DNA of 18,312 nt from JAJTFW01 sp046160245 (lineage in GTDB: Bacteria > Bacteroidota > Bacteroidia > AKYH767-A > OLB10): assembly GCA_046160245.1 (NCBI GenBank), contig JBJXGU010000377.1:1-18312 (forward strand), written 5' to 3'. Shown one piece after another: positions 1 through 7,314 of this stretch (positions are counted from its first letter, which is position 1; the number at the start of each line of letters is the position of its first letter). Made by a program: the position numbers and the translations under genes. The notes under the pieces were generated by a model. It worked only from the letters and a program-made list of their open reading frames with translations. It did no database searches and had not been told where the DNA came from.

Positions 1-1
1 G

Positions 2-319
2 ATTAAAAAGATGGGAAATATCAAGGATTTGATGGCGATGGTTCCCGGCATGGGCAAAGCCATGAAGGATGTAGATATCGACAACGATTCATTCAAGCAT
101 ATTGAAGCCATCATTCAATCTATGACAAATGAAGAGCGTGAACGTCCGGAAATTTTGAGTGGTCCGAGGAAGAAGAGAGTAGCCGGCGGAAGCGGAAGAA
201 CCGTGCAAGATGTAAACAAGTTGCTCAAGCAATTTGAAGATATGCGCAAGATGATGAAAATGTTTACGTCTGGAAATGCGCAAAAAATGATGCGCAATAT
301 GCCTGCAAGAAGACCTTAA
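2..319 (+). CDS. ffh: Signal recognition particle protein Ffh, C-terminal part (5' truncated by window)
   Basis: The frame is open from the first bases of the window, so this is the 3' end of a longer gene and the ATG at 11 is an internal Met. The visible 105 residues are the methionine-rich M domain, which binds 4.5S RNA and the signal sequences of nascent membrane and secreted proteins. The RNA-binding helix-turn-helix motif is clear: GPRKKRVAGGSG, then TVQDVNKLLKQFEDMRKMMK, an arrangement nearly invariant in Ffh. The protein ends soon after a Met/Arg-rich tail. The N and GTPase (NG) domains lie upstream of the window. The next gene, folD, starts 20 bases downstream on the same strand, so this is probably the upstream part of an operon. 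Identity is very secure; only the N-terminus is missing. Confidence 0.96.
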   Translation: MKKMGNIKDLMAMVPGMGKAMKDVDIDNDSFKHIEAIIQSMTNEERERPEILSGPRKKRVAGGSGRTVQDVNKLLKQFEDMRKMMKMFTSGNAQKMMRNMPARRP

Positions 320-339
320 AAAATTAAATTGATAAGATT

Positions 340-1236
340 GTGATTTTAATCGACGGAAAAGAAACTTCTCAGCGAATTAAGGAAGAGATCAAAGCAGAAG
401 TAGATGCTATCACAGCTCAGGGATTTCGAGCTCCACATTTGGTTGCTGTGTTGGTGGGGAACGATGGTGCTTCTGAAACGTATGTGGGAAATAAAATACG
501 TACCTGCAAGGAAGTTGGATTTGAAAGTACACTTCGTCGTTTTGATGCTTCCTTTACAGAAGATGAGCTCATCGAAGTGATTAAAGAATTAAATGAAGAT
601 GATGGGGTAGATGGATTTATCGTTCAACTTCCATTACCAAAGCACATCAATGTTCATCATATCACTGCAGCTATTGATCCGGCTAAAGATGTGGATGGTT
701 TTCATCCCGTAAACCTTGGTCGTATGGTCGAGGAATTACCGACCTACTTGCCTGCGACTCCCAAAGGAATTATGCAATTGCTGCAGCGATACAATATTCC
801 AACGAAGGGAAAACATTGCGTAGTGATTGGAAGAAGTAATATTGTAGGAACACCCATTTCCATTTTGCTATCCAGAAATACGAATCCCGGAAATTGCACG
901 GTAACGTTAACGCATAGCCGTACTGTTAACCTCAAAGAAATTTGTTTACAAGCCGATATTATTATTGCTGCCATTGGAGTTCCGTATTTTGTGAAAGCCG
1001 ATATGGTAAAGGAAGGAACAGTGATTATTGATGTAGGCATGACCAGAGTAGAGGCACCCGAATTAAAAAGCGGATTTCGTTTGGCTGGAGACGTCGATTT
1101 TAAAAACGTAGCTGAAAAGTGCAGCTATATTACTCCCGTTCCTGGTGGAGTTGGACCCATGACCATTATGGGTCTCTTGCAAAACACATTACTCTCGGCT
1201 CAACACCGAATTTACCCTGCTCATGTCAAGCAATAA
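340..1236 (+). CDS. folD: Bifunctional methylenetetrahydrofolate dehydrogenase / methenyltetrahydrofolate cyclohydrolase FolD
   Basis: FolD oxidises 5,10-methylene-THF to methenyl-THF with NAD(P)+ and hydrolyses that to 10-formyl-THF, feeding purine and formyl-methionyl-tRNA synthesis in the cytoplasm. The 298 residues match the usual length. Visible signatures: Y48/K52 of the catalytic YxxxK motif, Q96 in VDGFIVQLPLP, the KDVDGFHP motif (D117, D119), the Rossmann dinucleotide motif GRSNIVGTP, and the C-terminal TPVPGGVGPMT. The usual PCTPxG motif reads PATPKG here, so the Cys is an Ala; this position varies in the family and is not proof of lost activity. The start is GTG, chosen because the family begins at this MILIDGK-like strand. 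The 3' end overlaps queE by 14 bases, which suggests translational coupling. Confidence 0.96.
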   Translation: MILIDGKETSQRIKEEIKAEVDAITAQGFRAPHLVAVLVGNDGASETYVGNKIRTCKEVGFESTLRRFDASFTEDELIEVIKELNEDDGVDGFIVQLPLPKHINVHHITAAIDPAKDVDGFHPVNLGRMVEELPTYLPATPKGIMQLLQRYNIPTKGKHCVVIGRSNIVGTPISILLSRNTNPGNCTVTLTHSRTVNLKEICLQADIIIAAIGVPYFVKADMVKEGTVIIDVGMTRVEAPELKSGFRLAGDVDFKNVAEKCSYITPVPGGVGPMTIMGLLQNTLLSAQHRIYPAHVKQ

Positions 1237-1840
1237 ATCGGGCGAATCACTACCGGTGATGGAAGCTTTTTATACCATCCAGGGTGAAGGATTTCACAGT
1301 GGTAGGTCTGCTTACTTCATTCGTTTAGGCGGATGTGATGTAGGTTGTCACTGGTGCGATGTAAAAGACAGTTGGGAGGCAGAAAAACATCCTAACTGCT
1401 CGATTGAATCTATTGTCGCAGAGGCGACGCAATACCCATCACGTTTTGTAGTTATTACCGGAGGCGAACCTGCGATGTACGATTTGACCCCACTCACATA
1501 TTTACTAAAAGAAAAGGGATTCGAAATAGCTATCGAAACATCGGGAGTATATCCATTAAATGGACTGGTAGATTGGGTTTGTGTTTCCCCTAAGAAATTC
1601 AAACCCGTATTACCTGAAATGTTAAAATTGGCAAATGAATTAAAGGTCATAATCAATCATACGAGCGACTATCAATTTGCTGAGCAATTTTTACGGGGTG
1701 TTCCTTCTGATTGTAAACTTTATTTGCAAGCCGAATACAGTAAATTTGATCATCATATCGAGGGAATGATTGATTATGTAAAAGCAAATCCAAGTTGGAA
1801 AATTTCTTTGCAGACACATAAAATAATTAATGTACCGTAA
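1223..1840 (+). CDS. queE: 7-carboxy-7-deazaguanine synthase QueE (radical SAM)
   Basis: QueE is a radical S-adenosylmethionine enzyme that contracts 6-carboxy-tetrahydropterin to 7-carboxy-7-deazaguanine, the ring-forming step of the preQ0/queuosine tRNA-modification pathway. The protein has 205 residues, the short form of the family. The 4Fe-4S binding motif is C38-x3-C42-x2-C45 (CDVGCHWC), slightly different from the classical Cx3Cx2C spacing only in its residues and followed by the DVKDSW loop. The SAM-binding GGEP is at residues 79-82, and the N-terminal EAFYTIQGEG motif and VSPK motif are typical of QueE. The ATG lies inside the end of folD (14-base overlap). The adjacent folate gene fits a shared pterin/folate theme, but the two pathways are biochemically separate. 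Confidence 0.94.
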   Translation: MSSNKSGESLPVMEAFYTIQGEGFHSGRSAYFIRLGGCDVGCHWCDVKDSWEAEKHPNCSIESIVAEATQYPSRFVVITGGEPAMYDLTPLTYLLKEKGFEIAIETSGVYPLNGLVDWVCVSPKKFKPVLPEMLKLANELKVIINHTSDYQFAEQFLRGVPSDCKLYLQAEYSKFDHHIEGMIDYVKANPSWKISLQTHKIINVP

Positions 1841-1861
1841 GCACATCTAACCTTGACCAGG

Positions 1862-3835
1862 ATGCAAAGTTCAACCAATAGTTTACCATTTCGTCTTATT
1901 AAGCGAACCTTGCTTTTCTTTTTTTTCATTTCCTCTTTTATTCAATGCAAAGCACAACCGGGAGGTGGAAAGTATTCATCTACTAATAAATCAGCTGTTC
2001 GTGATTTTGAAGATGGAAAAAAACAATACGACTCGAGGCAGGATGTAAAGGCGATCAAGTTGATGGAATCCGCTGTTCGCAAAGACAGCAATTTCATTGA
2101 GCCATGGATGGTCTTAGGACAGATTTATTTAGAGGGGCGTGATTATAAAAGTTCGTTGGAACATTACCGCAAAGTAGTACAGATTTCTCCATCATATTTA
2201 CCGGGAGTAAATATGTTAGTGGGCGATTTGGAAATGAAGTTTGCGAACTATGAAAAGGCAAAAGTAAATTTTGAGAATTACCTTTCTTTCTCAAAAAATT
2301 TGGGTGCCGATTTCATTGCAGAAGCCAATCAAAAAATTATGAACTGCGTCTTTGCTATTGATGCGATGAAGCATCCGGTTCCTTATCAACCGATCAATTT
2401 AGGTACAGGTGTGAATACTGCGGATGCGGAATATTTTCCTTCTTTCACCGTTGATCAACAAGAAATTATTTTTACACGAGATGTGAAAGATGTGCGCGCA
2501 CCAGAGGGTCATCAGGAAGATTTTTTTATTGCCAAACTCAAAGATTCCACTTGGTTGTCTGCAAAAAATGCTGGTGCTCCGCTTAACTCCAGCGGTAATG
2601 AAGGCGGACCTTCTATCTCTGCAGATGGACGTGTTCTTTTCTTTACAGCTTGTGAACGTACTGATGGATTAGGCAGCTGTGATATTTATTTGTGCCAACG
2701 TACTGCAGATGGAAATTGGAGTAAACCCATTAACCTCGGAGCACCCATTAACTCCTCGGCCTGGGAGAGTCAACCTTCGTTTAGCTCAGATGGCAAAACC
2801 CTCTATTTCATTCGAGGTTCGTATACGCGTGACCGTAGTAAGTTGTATGACATTTACTCGAGTACATTTCAAACGGATATGACCTGGAGCAATCCGGTTC
2901 CCCTCAGCGATACCATCAACTCAAAAGGTATAGAAGAATCAGTATTTATACATCCCGACAATCAAACATTATACTTTAGTTCGGATGGACATACCGGAAT
3001 GGGAGGGTTAGATATTTTTGTAAGTAGAAGGCAAGAGAACGGAAGATGGGGAGCACCTAAAAATTTAGGTTATCCCATCAACACGGCCAACGACGATAAT
3101 AGCTTAGTGGTAAGTGCCGATGGAAAACGAGCTTATTTCTCCAGCAATCGACAGGGTGGATTTGGGAATTTAGATTTGTATCGTTTCGATTTATACAAAG
3201 ACGTTCAGCCCGCTTTAGTCAGTTATATAAAGGCTAGAGTAGTGGATGCCGTGACTGGAAATCCATTGTCGGCACAGTTTGAAATCATCGATGTTGAAAC
3301 GGGAAAAGTAATGGTATCCAATACCACCGATAAAAAACGAGGCGAATTTCTAGCATGTTTACCTGCAGGAAAAAATTACATGTTGAATGTAGATAAAGAG
3401 ACCTATCTATTTTACTCGGATTACTTCGAATGTAAAACTGCCAATGACAAACAAAATGCTTACGAGCTACTCATCAAACTTCAACAACCCAAAGCCGGGG
3501 AGAAGGTCGTATTGAAAAACATTTTCTTTGATGTCAATCAATTTGCATTAAAAACAGAATCATTTAGCGAGCTCAACAAATTAGTTTCCTTTTTGAAATC
3601 TCAAGCGACACTTCGCATAGAAGTAAGTGGGCATACTGATAATACCGGCGATAAGAAAGCCAATGTGATTTTATCAGAGCAAAGAGCGAAAGCAGTTGTA
3701 AATTTTTTAATTGAAAAAGGTATCCCTGCCGCACGAATGACGTATAAAGGATACGGTGACACCAAACCAGTAGCATCCAATGATACTGAGGAGGGAAAGG
3801 CAAAAAATCGCCGAACCGAATTCAGTATACTCTAA
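1862..3835 (+). CDS. PorE-like cell-envelope protein: TPR, PD40 beta-propeller, carboxypeptidase-regulatory and OmpA domains
   Basis: This exported protein has 657 residues from the ATG at 1862; an in-frame TTG at 1853 would add three. The N-terminal signal is hydrophobic (LLFFFFISSF) and ends near C29-KAQ. FIQC is a poor lipobox, so lipidation is uncertain. Domains in order: TPR repeats (about 45-160), WD40-like PD40 propeller blades (about 195-445, with repeated SxDG..LYFxS and GGxDIF motifs), a carboxypeptidase-regulatory-like sandwich (about 450-540), and a C-terminal OmpA-like peptidoglycan-binding domain (about 550-657). The OmpA domain keeps the Asp of GHTDNTG and the Arg of LSEQRAK that bind diaminopimelate. 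This four-domain order is that of PorE, which anchors the type IX secretion machinery to peptidoglycan in Porphyromonas gingivalis. Bacteroidota often carry several similar paralogues, so orthology is an inference. DUF4184 follows after one base. Confidence 0.88.
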   Translation: MQSSTNSLPFRLIKRTLLFFFFISSFIQCKAQPGGGKYSSTNKSAVRDFEDGKKQYDSRQDVKAIKLMESAVRKDSNFIEPWMVLGQIYLEGRDYKSSLEHYRKVVQISPSYLPGVNMLVGDLEMKFANYEKAKVNFENYLSFSKNLGADFIAEANQKIMNCVFAIDAMKHPVPYQPINLGTGVNTADAEYFPSFTVDQQEIIFTRDVKDVRAPEGHQEDFFIAKLKDSTWLSAKNAGAPLNSSGNEGGPSISADGRVLFFTACERTDGLGSCDIYLCQRTADGNWSKPINLGAPINSSAWESQPSFSSDGKTLYFIRGSYTRDRSKLYDIYSSTFQTDMTWSNPVPLSDTINSKGIEESVFIHPDNQTLYFSSDGHTGMGGLDIFVSRRQENGRWGAPKNLGYPINTANDDNSLVVSADGKRAYFSSNRQGGFGNLDLYRFDLYKDVQPALVSYIKARVVDAVTGNPLSAQFEIIDVETGKVMVSNTTDKKRGEFLACLPAGKNYMLNVDKETYLFYSDYFECKTANDKQNAYELLIKLQQPKAGEKVVLKNIFFDVNQFALKTESFSELNKLVSFLKSQATLRIEVSGHTDNTGDKKANVILSEQRAKAVVNFLIEKGIPAARMTYKGYGDTKPVASNDTEEGKAKNRRTEFSIL

Positions 3836-3836
3836 C

Positions 3837-4580
3837 ATGCCGTTTACGCCAGCGCATCCTGCCATTCTTCTTCTTTTAAAACCGTTTAAAAAACTTCCAC
3901 TTTCCTGGACGGCATTATTCATTGGCAGTATCATTCCCGATTTTGAGTACTTTATTTGGATGAGTCCATCTGCCTATGTAAGTCATACTATCCTTGGTAT
4001 TTTTATTTTCAACTTGCCCATGACCTTCATCATGGCATTCATTTGGCATCAACTATTATTTCCAGTATTAATTAATCGCATCCATTTCTTTCATCAAAGA
4101 ATTCAATTGGAAGAATATCCTGCCTTTATGGAATGGATTAAAAAGAATTGGATTGTATTTTTTAGTTCTGCATTCATCGGAATATTATCTCACTTAGCGT
4201 GGGATTCATTCAGTCATGCAGATGGATATTTAGTACATCGTCTTCCCTTTCTCCTTGAATTTATTCAAATAGGAGGCCATCCCATTAGGACCTGTTACGT
4301 GATGTGGTACATCAGTACTTTACTTGGAATGATCACTCTTATTTTTTGGTATGTAGATCTCAAAAAACTTTTTACTCTTTCTAATTGGAGAACCTTCTTT
4401 TCAGGCAATTCATACTGGGGAAAAATTCTATTTGTAGCCGGGATCATTGGCACCTCACGCGTTTATTTTGGATTAGGCTGGAATTGGATTCGACATCTCA
4501 TCATGATTGCGATTGGTAGCTTATTCTACGCTTTATTAATTGTTTCTTGGTTAGAAAGCAGGAAATACAAATCCAAATAA
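3837..4580 (+). CDS. DUF4184 family integral membrane protein
   Basis: The family start is the MPFTPAHPAI motif, so I take the ATG at 3837, one base after the stop of the OmpA-family gene, giving 247 residues. A longer in-frame extension back to 3780 would lie inside the upstream gene and is unlikely. Several hydrophobic helices are visible across the protein. Conserved polar residues sit at membrane edges: H7, D35 and E37 in IPDFEYF, H50, and H119, D123 and H127 in SHLAWDSFSH. This pattern of paired His/Asp resembles metal-binding sites of the YdjM-type membrane hydrolases, but no activity is established for DUF4184. It ends the apparent ffh-to-DUF4184 operon. No hairpin with a T tract was seen directly after the stop. 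Confidence 0.85.
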   Translation: MPFTPAHPAILLLLKPFKKLPLSWTALFIGSIIPDFEYFIWMSPSAYVSHTILGIFIFNLPMTFIMAFIWHQLLFPVLINRIHFFHQRIQLEEYPAFMEWIKKNWIVFFSSAFIGILSHLAWDSFSHADGYLVHRLPFLLEFIQIGGHPIRTCYVMWYISTLLGMITLIFWYVDLKKLFTLSNWRTFFSGNSYWGKILFVAGIIGTSRVYFGLGWNWIRHLIMIAIGSLFYALLIVSWLESRKYKSK

Positions 4581-4638
4581 CACCAATTTTAATCCTAACT
4601 GCCTATCCCTTTTTCACTCTCATTAAGTTTCACATCAG

Positions 4639-4757
4639 GATGCCGAAGGCATCACATGTTTATAGAAAAATTAATGCATAAAACATACGACCCCGACGGG
4701 GTCGAACAACAACAAACGGCATTTTTTCTATAAACATATGACCCATTCTGGGTCAAA
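4639..4757. repeat. Three-unit element of ATAAACATA boxes and three-base-loop hairpins
   Basis: Three units are present. Unit 1 is on the minus strand: box at 4656-4664 and hairpin at 4639-4653 (GATGCC, loop GAA, GGCATC on the plus strand). Unit 2 is plus: box ATAAAACATA 4678-4687, hairpin 4688-4704 (CGACCCC, loop GAC, GGGGTCG). Unit 3 is plus: box TATAAACATA 4729-4738, hairpin 4739-4755 (TGACCCA, loop TTC, TGGGTCA). In the same orientation the six-base stem cores read GATGCC, GACCCC and GACCCA, each with its own perfect complement, so differences are compensated. Because units 1 and 3 are inverted, a perfect 15-base inverted repeat (4656-4670 with 4723-4737) also brackets the middle hairpin. 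It is probably a dispersed intergenic repeat family; the number of copies elsewhere is unknown. Confidence 0.75.
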
Positions 4758-4883
4758 ATTCTTAATCAAATGACAATGTTCCTTTTTAAAAAATATTTAA
4801 AAAAAAATTCCGTAGTTTAAGGCTAAGTAATGATTTTCTTATATCATCTGGGCAAAAAAAAATGTTGCAGCTTTGAACAAAAA

Positions 4884-4902
4884 TATACTAGAAACTAGTA
4901 TA
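4884..4902. repeat. Perfect 8-bp hairpin with AAA loop
   Basis: TATACTAG, loop AAA, CTAGTATA. It lies immediately beyond the terminator of the minus-strand TlpA-like gene, on the far side of that terminator's T tract, and shares the three-base-loop design of the nearby compound element. Role unknown. Confidence 0.6.
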
Positions 4903-4904
4903 AA

Positions 4905-4939
4905 AAAGGGAAGTCAACTATTAAATTTGACTTCCCTTT
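4905..4939 (-). terminator. Rho-independent terminator of the TlpA-like gene
   Basis: A perfect 13-bp stem (4905-4917 AAAGGGAAGTCAA with 4927-4939) surrounds a 9-base loop. On the minus strand the stem is followed by a T run read from 4907 down to 4902. It begins 13 bases after the stop of the minus-strand gene at 4952, so it terminates that transcript. The plus-strand side lacks a T tract, so it is less likely to stop the operon coming from the left. Confidence 0.85.
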
Positions 4940-4951
4940 ATTAAAAACAGT

Positions 4952-6403
4952 TTACTTTTTTTTCGCTAGATTCTCTAACTCTTTATCGAGAACTTTCTCC
5001 ATATTATCCTCATCCAATTTACGAGCTAATATCTTTTTGTCTTTATCTAAAATAAAAATTTGTGGCGTCGTTTGAATATCAAAATCCTGACGGAAGTTAT
5101 TATGCAATTCAGGATCGGCAACATTAATCCAATCCAATTTATTCTCCTTAATATAATTCTTCCACTTCTCCATTTCCACCTCTGTACAAACTGCAAAAAC
5201 TTTTATACCTTTTGATTTTACTTTATCATAATAAGCTTTCACCTTGGGAGTAACTTTCTTGCAGTGGCCACAATCTGGATCCCAGAAATATAAAATAGTA
5301 AAGGGCGCATTCACTGCATGTAGTGCTTGATAAACACCGTTAGAGTCAGGAAGAATTAAGTTTTTTACTACTTTGCCTAATAAAAGAGGTTCCAGAATTC
5401 GAGCACGGTCTTTAATTTTAAAGAGCGTAGTTTCATCTACCCAATATGCTTTCTCCTTGGTATAATAATTCTTCACAAGATGGACGAAAACGGCTTCCAT
5501 TCCCATGATATTAGAAGTTTCATAGGTATTCGTTAAAAACCAAACCATGTACTTAAATGTTTCTTTATTTCCACTTGCCCACTTAATTAAAGAATCAGTG
5601 ACTGGGTAAATTGAATCCGGCATATTGATTACCAAATTTTTCATAAAGTAGCTTAGCTTACTGTGATAAATAGGGCTACGCAATAATCGTTCATCGCTCA
5701 AATTAATTTGATCAAAATAGTGATCGCGATAATAGTAATATGCAAAAGCAGAATCACGGGTACCGTCTTTCTTTAATGGCAATTCGGGAACTTTTGGATC
5801 TTGAGATGCATTAAAAATGCTAGCAAGTAAGCGTTCTGGATATTTACTGATAAAAGACAATTTATATTCTACTACAGCTTGATCCACCCTTTTTATTTTT
5901 GCCTCGACAGAATCAGTTGGTTGCTTTTGATCCTGTAAGTTCTTGCGTTCATTCTTCAGTGGTTCTACTTCTTTAGATCTTTCTTGAATGAATTTTAAAT
6001 ATTCATAAAAGAGTCGATTGTCTTCCGATCCTTTTACCTTCATCGTTTCAATCACATTCGCCATGGTACATTCCATGGAAAATGTTTGCTCTTGGTCTAG
6101 TAGAATTTCAAAATAAGTTTTGCCCGGAAAAACAAAAAGATAAATGCCACCAGGAAGTTTTTCTGCTCCCCTAAAAACAACATTTCCATTTGCATCCGCA
6201 TGCGTCGAATCTTTTAAATATTGTTTTTCCCCGTAATAATTAGCAAGGTAAACCATCGAGTCTTTTAACCCTGTAATTTTAAAAGTTAGCTCATAAGCAG
6301 GTTTTTCTGCTCCAATCACAACTTGCTGGGTGCATGCTAAAATGAAAAATGTAAGCAAGCCTACATTTCGAATTTGCCGTACTAAATTTGATAAGTAATA
6401 CAT
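4952..6403 (-). CDS. TlpA-like thiol-disulfide oxidoreductase, DUF4369/thioredoxin, probable lipoprotein
   Basis: This envelope protein has 483 residues. The N-terminal signal contains a good lipobox, I21-L-A-C24, so it is probably a lipoprotein. Residues about 36-130 look like the DUF4369 beta-sandwich common before thioredoxin domains in Bacteroidota. A helical middle region (about 130-340, with a charged coiled stretch near 140-180) resembles the DUF5106 linker. The C-terminal TlpA/AhpC-type thioredoxin domain has FWDPDCGHCKK with redox Cys378 and Cys381 (CGHC) and the cis-proline in TTPQIFILD. Expected role: reduction or isomerisation of periplasmic disulfides; the target is unknown. The ATG at 6403 gives a sensible signal peptide. 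There is no Shine-Dalgarno; instead the leader reads GGTCACCTCCT right before the start. A strong terminator follows the stop. Confidence 0.9.
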   Translation of the reverse strand: MYYLSNLVRQIRNVGLLTFFILACTQQVVIGAEKPAYELTFKITGLKDSMVYLANYYGEKQYLKDSTHADANGNVVFRGAEKLPGGIYLFVFPGKTYFEILLDQEQTFSMECTMANVIETMKVKGSEDNRLFYEYLKFIQERSKEVEPLKNERKNLQDQKQPTDSVEAKIKRVDQAVVEYKLSFISKYPERLLASIFNASQDPKVPELPLKKDGTRDSAFAYYYYRDHYFDQINLSDERLLRSPIYHSKLSYFMKNLVINMPDSIYPVTDSLIKWASGNKETFKYMVWFLTNTYETSNIMGMEAVFVHLVKNYYTKEKAYWVDETTLFKIKDRARILEPLLLGKVVKNLILPDSNGVYQALHAVNAPFTILYFWDPDCGHCKKVTPKVKAYYDKVKSKGIKVFAVCTEVEMEKWKNYIKENKLDWINVADPELHNNFRQDFDIQTTPQIFILDKDKKILARKLDEDNMEKVLDKELENLAKKK

Positions 6404-6713
6404 AGGAGGTGACCAGGTCTGTGGTTAATTCTAATTTATGCAAATATGCATAGTTTATAGGCAACGAAACGTAAATTTCACTGTTAACGGTTACACAATC
6501 GTTTACAATTCATGGATCTTTCATTTGAATCGAATTAGACCAATTCCAAAGAATTTAAGTGGTATCCGGACTAATTATTGTACTTTTCTAATAATTACAT
6601 GTATTTTAAACTTTGAAATGAATTAGCAATCAGAATAATGACTAAAATTATGGTATTGAAAATAGTGTCTGTTTTTTCTAATCAGAAAAACCGTTAAAGG
6701 AAAAAACAAGAGT
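6404..6713. other. Intergenic region between divergent genes, AT-rich
   Basis: These 310 bases separate the minus-strand TlpA-like gene from a plus-strand small gene, so promoters for both should lie here. I see only a weak -7-like box for the minus gene (CATATTTG, read from 6448 to 6441) without a matching TTG at the usual spacing. An imperfect AT hairpin sits at 6671-6691 just before the plus gene. A 62-codon plus-strand reading frame (6438-6626) has no recognisable features and I do not call it a gene. Confidence 0.5.
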
Positions 6714-7121
6714 ATGGCAATAAAGGTGAGGTATTACTATCACAATGGAGGCGACCACTTTATACCAGGCGAAAAACTAACCATTAAAAATTGTAAAATT
6801 TATTTAAATGAAGATAAGGATTCTTCATTTAAACCCTTTGGGTTTTTTTACGATGACACATCGATGGAAATAAATACTAAATACAATTCGATTAACAGTA
6901 ACATAAAAAAAGTTCAGATTAATAGAATCCTTACTGAAAATGCATATCGGTTTGGACAGAATCAATATCTCATCCATATGAATTGGATGCAACAACAAAA
7001 GTTACTTTGGATGTTTCAAAGGCACTGGTTGCAGCAATCCCGAAATGCAGTGCAATTAATCATACTCTTTATTATTATTGCGATTGCAGGAATTGGATAC
7101 AATATGATTCAACATCTATAG
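6714..7121 (+). CDS. Hypothetical protein with one C-terminal membrane helix
   Basis: The protein has 135 residues and I do not recognise a family. The first ~85 residues are soluble, polar and aromatic (RYYYHNGGDHFIPGEK near the start), with several short strand-like segments ending around KVQINRIL. A basic/aromatic segment, LLWMFQRHWLQQSRN, leads into one strongly hydrophobic stretch near residues 112-130 (LIILFIIIAIAGIGY). With no N-terminal signal, it looks tail-anchored or N-in, with the bulk in the cytoplasm. The ATG at 6714 is preceded by an A-rich leader without a clear Shine-Dalgarno. Another small single-helix protein gene starts 43 bases downstream on the same strand, so the two may be co-transcribed. 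The frame inside this gene beginning at 6983 is a shadow. Confidence 0.6.
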   Translation: MAIKVRYYYHNGGDHFIPGEKLTIKNCKIYLNEDKDSSFKPFGFFYDDTSMEINTKYNSINSNIKKVQINRILTENAYRFGQNQYLIHMNWMQQQKLLWMFQRHWLQQSRNAVQLIILFIIIAIAGIGYNMIQHL

Positions 7122-7164
7122 CAAAAATATTTAATACCCTTTCTAACCATCAACTAAAACAACT

Positions 7165-7314
7165 ATGAAAGAGGAAAAAACACTGAGTCAATTAGCTTTT
7201 CGTTTTGATTCGAACCCCTTAAATTCGAAAGAACAATTTGGATTAGGATTATTAGCCACCTTTTTTCTGGCCATGTTAATTCTATTCTTTGTTATACCCA
7301 ACTTCCTCAATTAA
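7165..7314 (+). CDS. Small single-pass membrane protein, 49 residues
   Basis: A short open frame from the ATG at 7165 to TAA at 7312-7314. The first ~24 residues are polar (MKEEKTLSQLAFRFDSNPLN), and residues about 26-45 form one hydrophobic helix (GLGLLATFFLAMLILFFVIP). It follows the 135-residue tail-anchored protein gene by 43 bases and shares its layout of soluble N-terminus plus C-terminal helix. Its last eight bases overlap the 3' end of the convergent minus-strand beta-barrel gene (stop at 7307). No family is recognised. The good membrane helix and its position after another small membrane gene argue for it; the small size leaves real doubt. Confidence 0.5.
   Translation: MKEEKTLSQLAFRFDSNPLNSKEQFGLGLLATFFLAMLILFFVIPNFLN

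Larger units (their letters stand above)
4581..4951. other. Intergenic region with structured repeats and a terminator
   Basis: This 371-base gap lies between convergent genes. It has no credible ORF. It holds a compound hairpin element (4639-4757), an AT-rich stretch with A runs (about 4780-4862), a small perfect hairpin (4884-4902) and a terminator for the minus-strand gene (4905-4939), each listed separately. Confidence 0.8.

Noticed and set aside
4639..4757. The hairpin cluster as a CRISPR array or as a terminator of the DUF4184 gene
   Set aside because: The units are too short and in mixed orientation with no regular spacers, and the hairpins are not followed by T tracts in the right place.
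4922..4929. TAAATTTG, a perfect match to the -7 promoter consensus
   Set aside because: It lies within the terminator loop and stem, and no plus-strand gene follows.
6438..6626. A 62-codon plus-strand frame between the TlpA-like gene and the small membrane gene
   Set aside because: No motif, no membrane helix or signal, and it covers the region where divergent promoters are expected.
6983..7168. A 61-codon frame overlapping the 135-residue membrane protein
   Set aside because: It is out of frame with a gene that ends in a convincing membrane helix; the overlapping frame has no recognisable feature.
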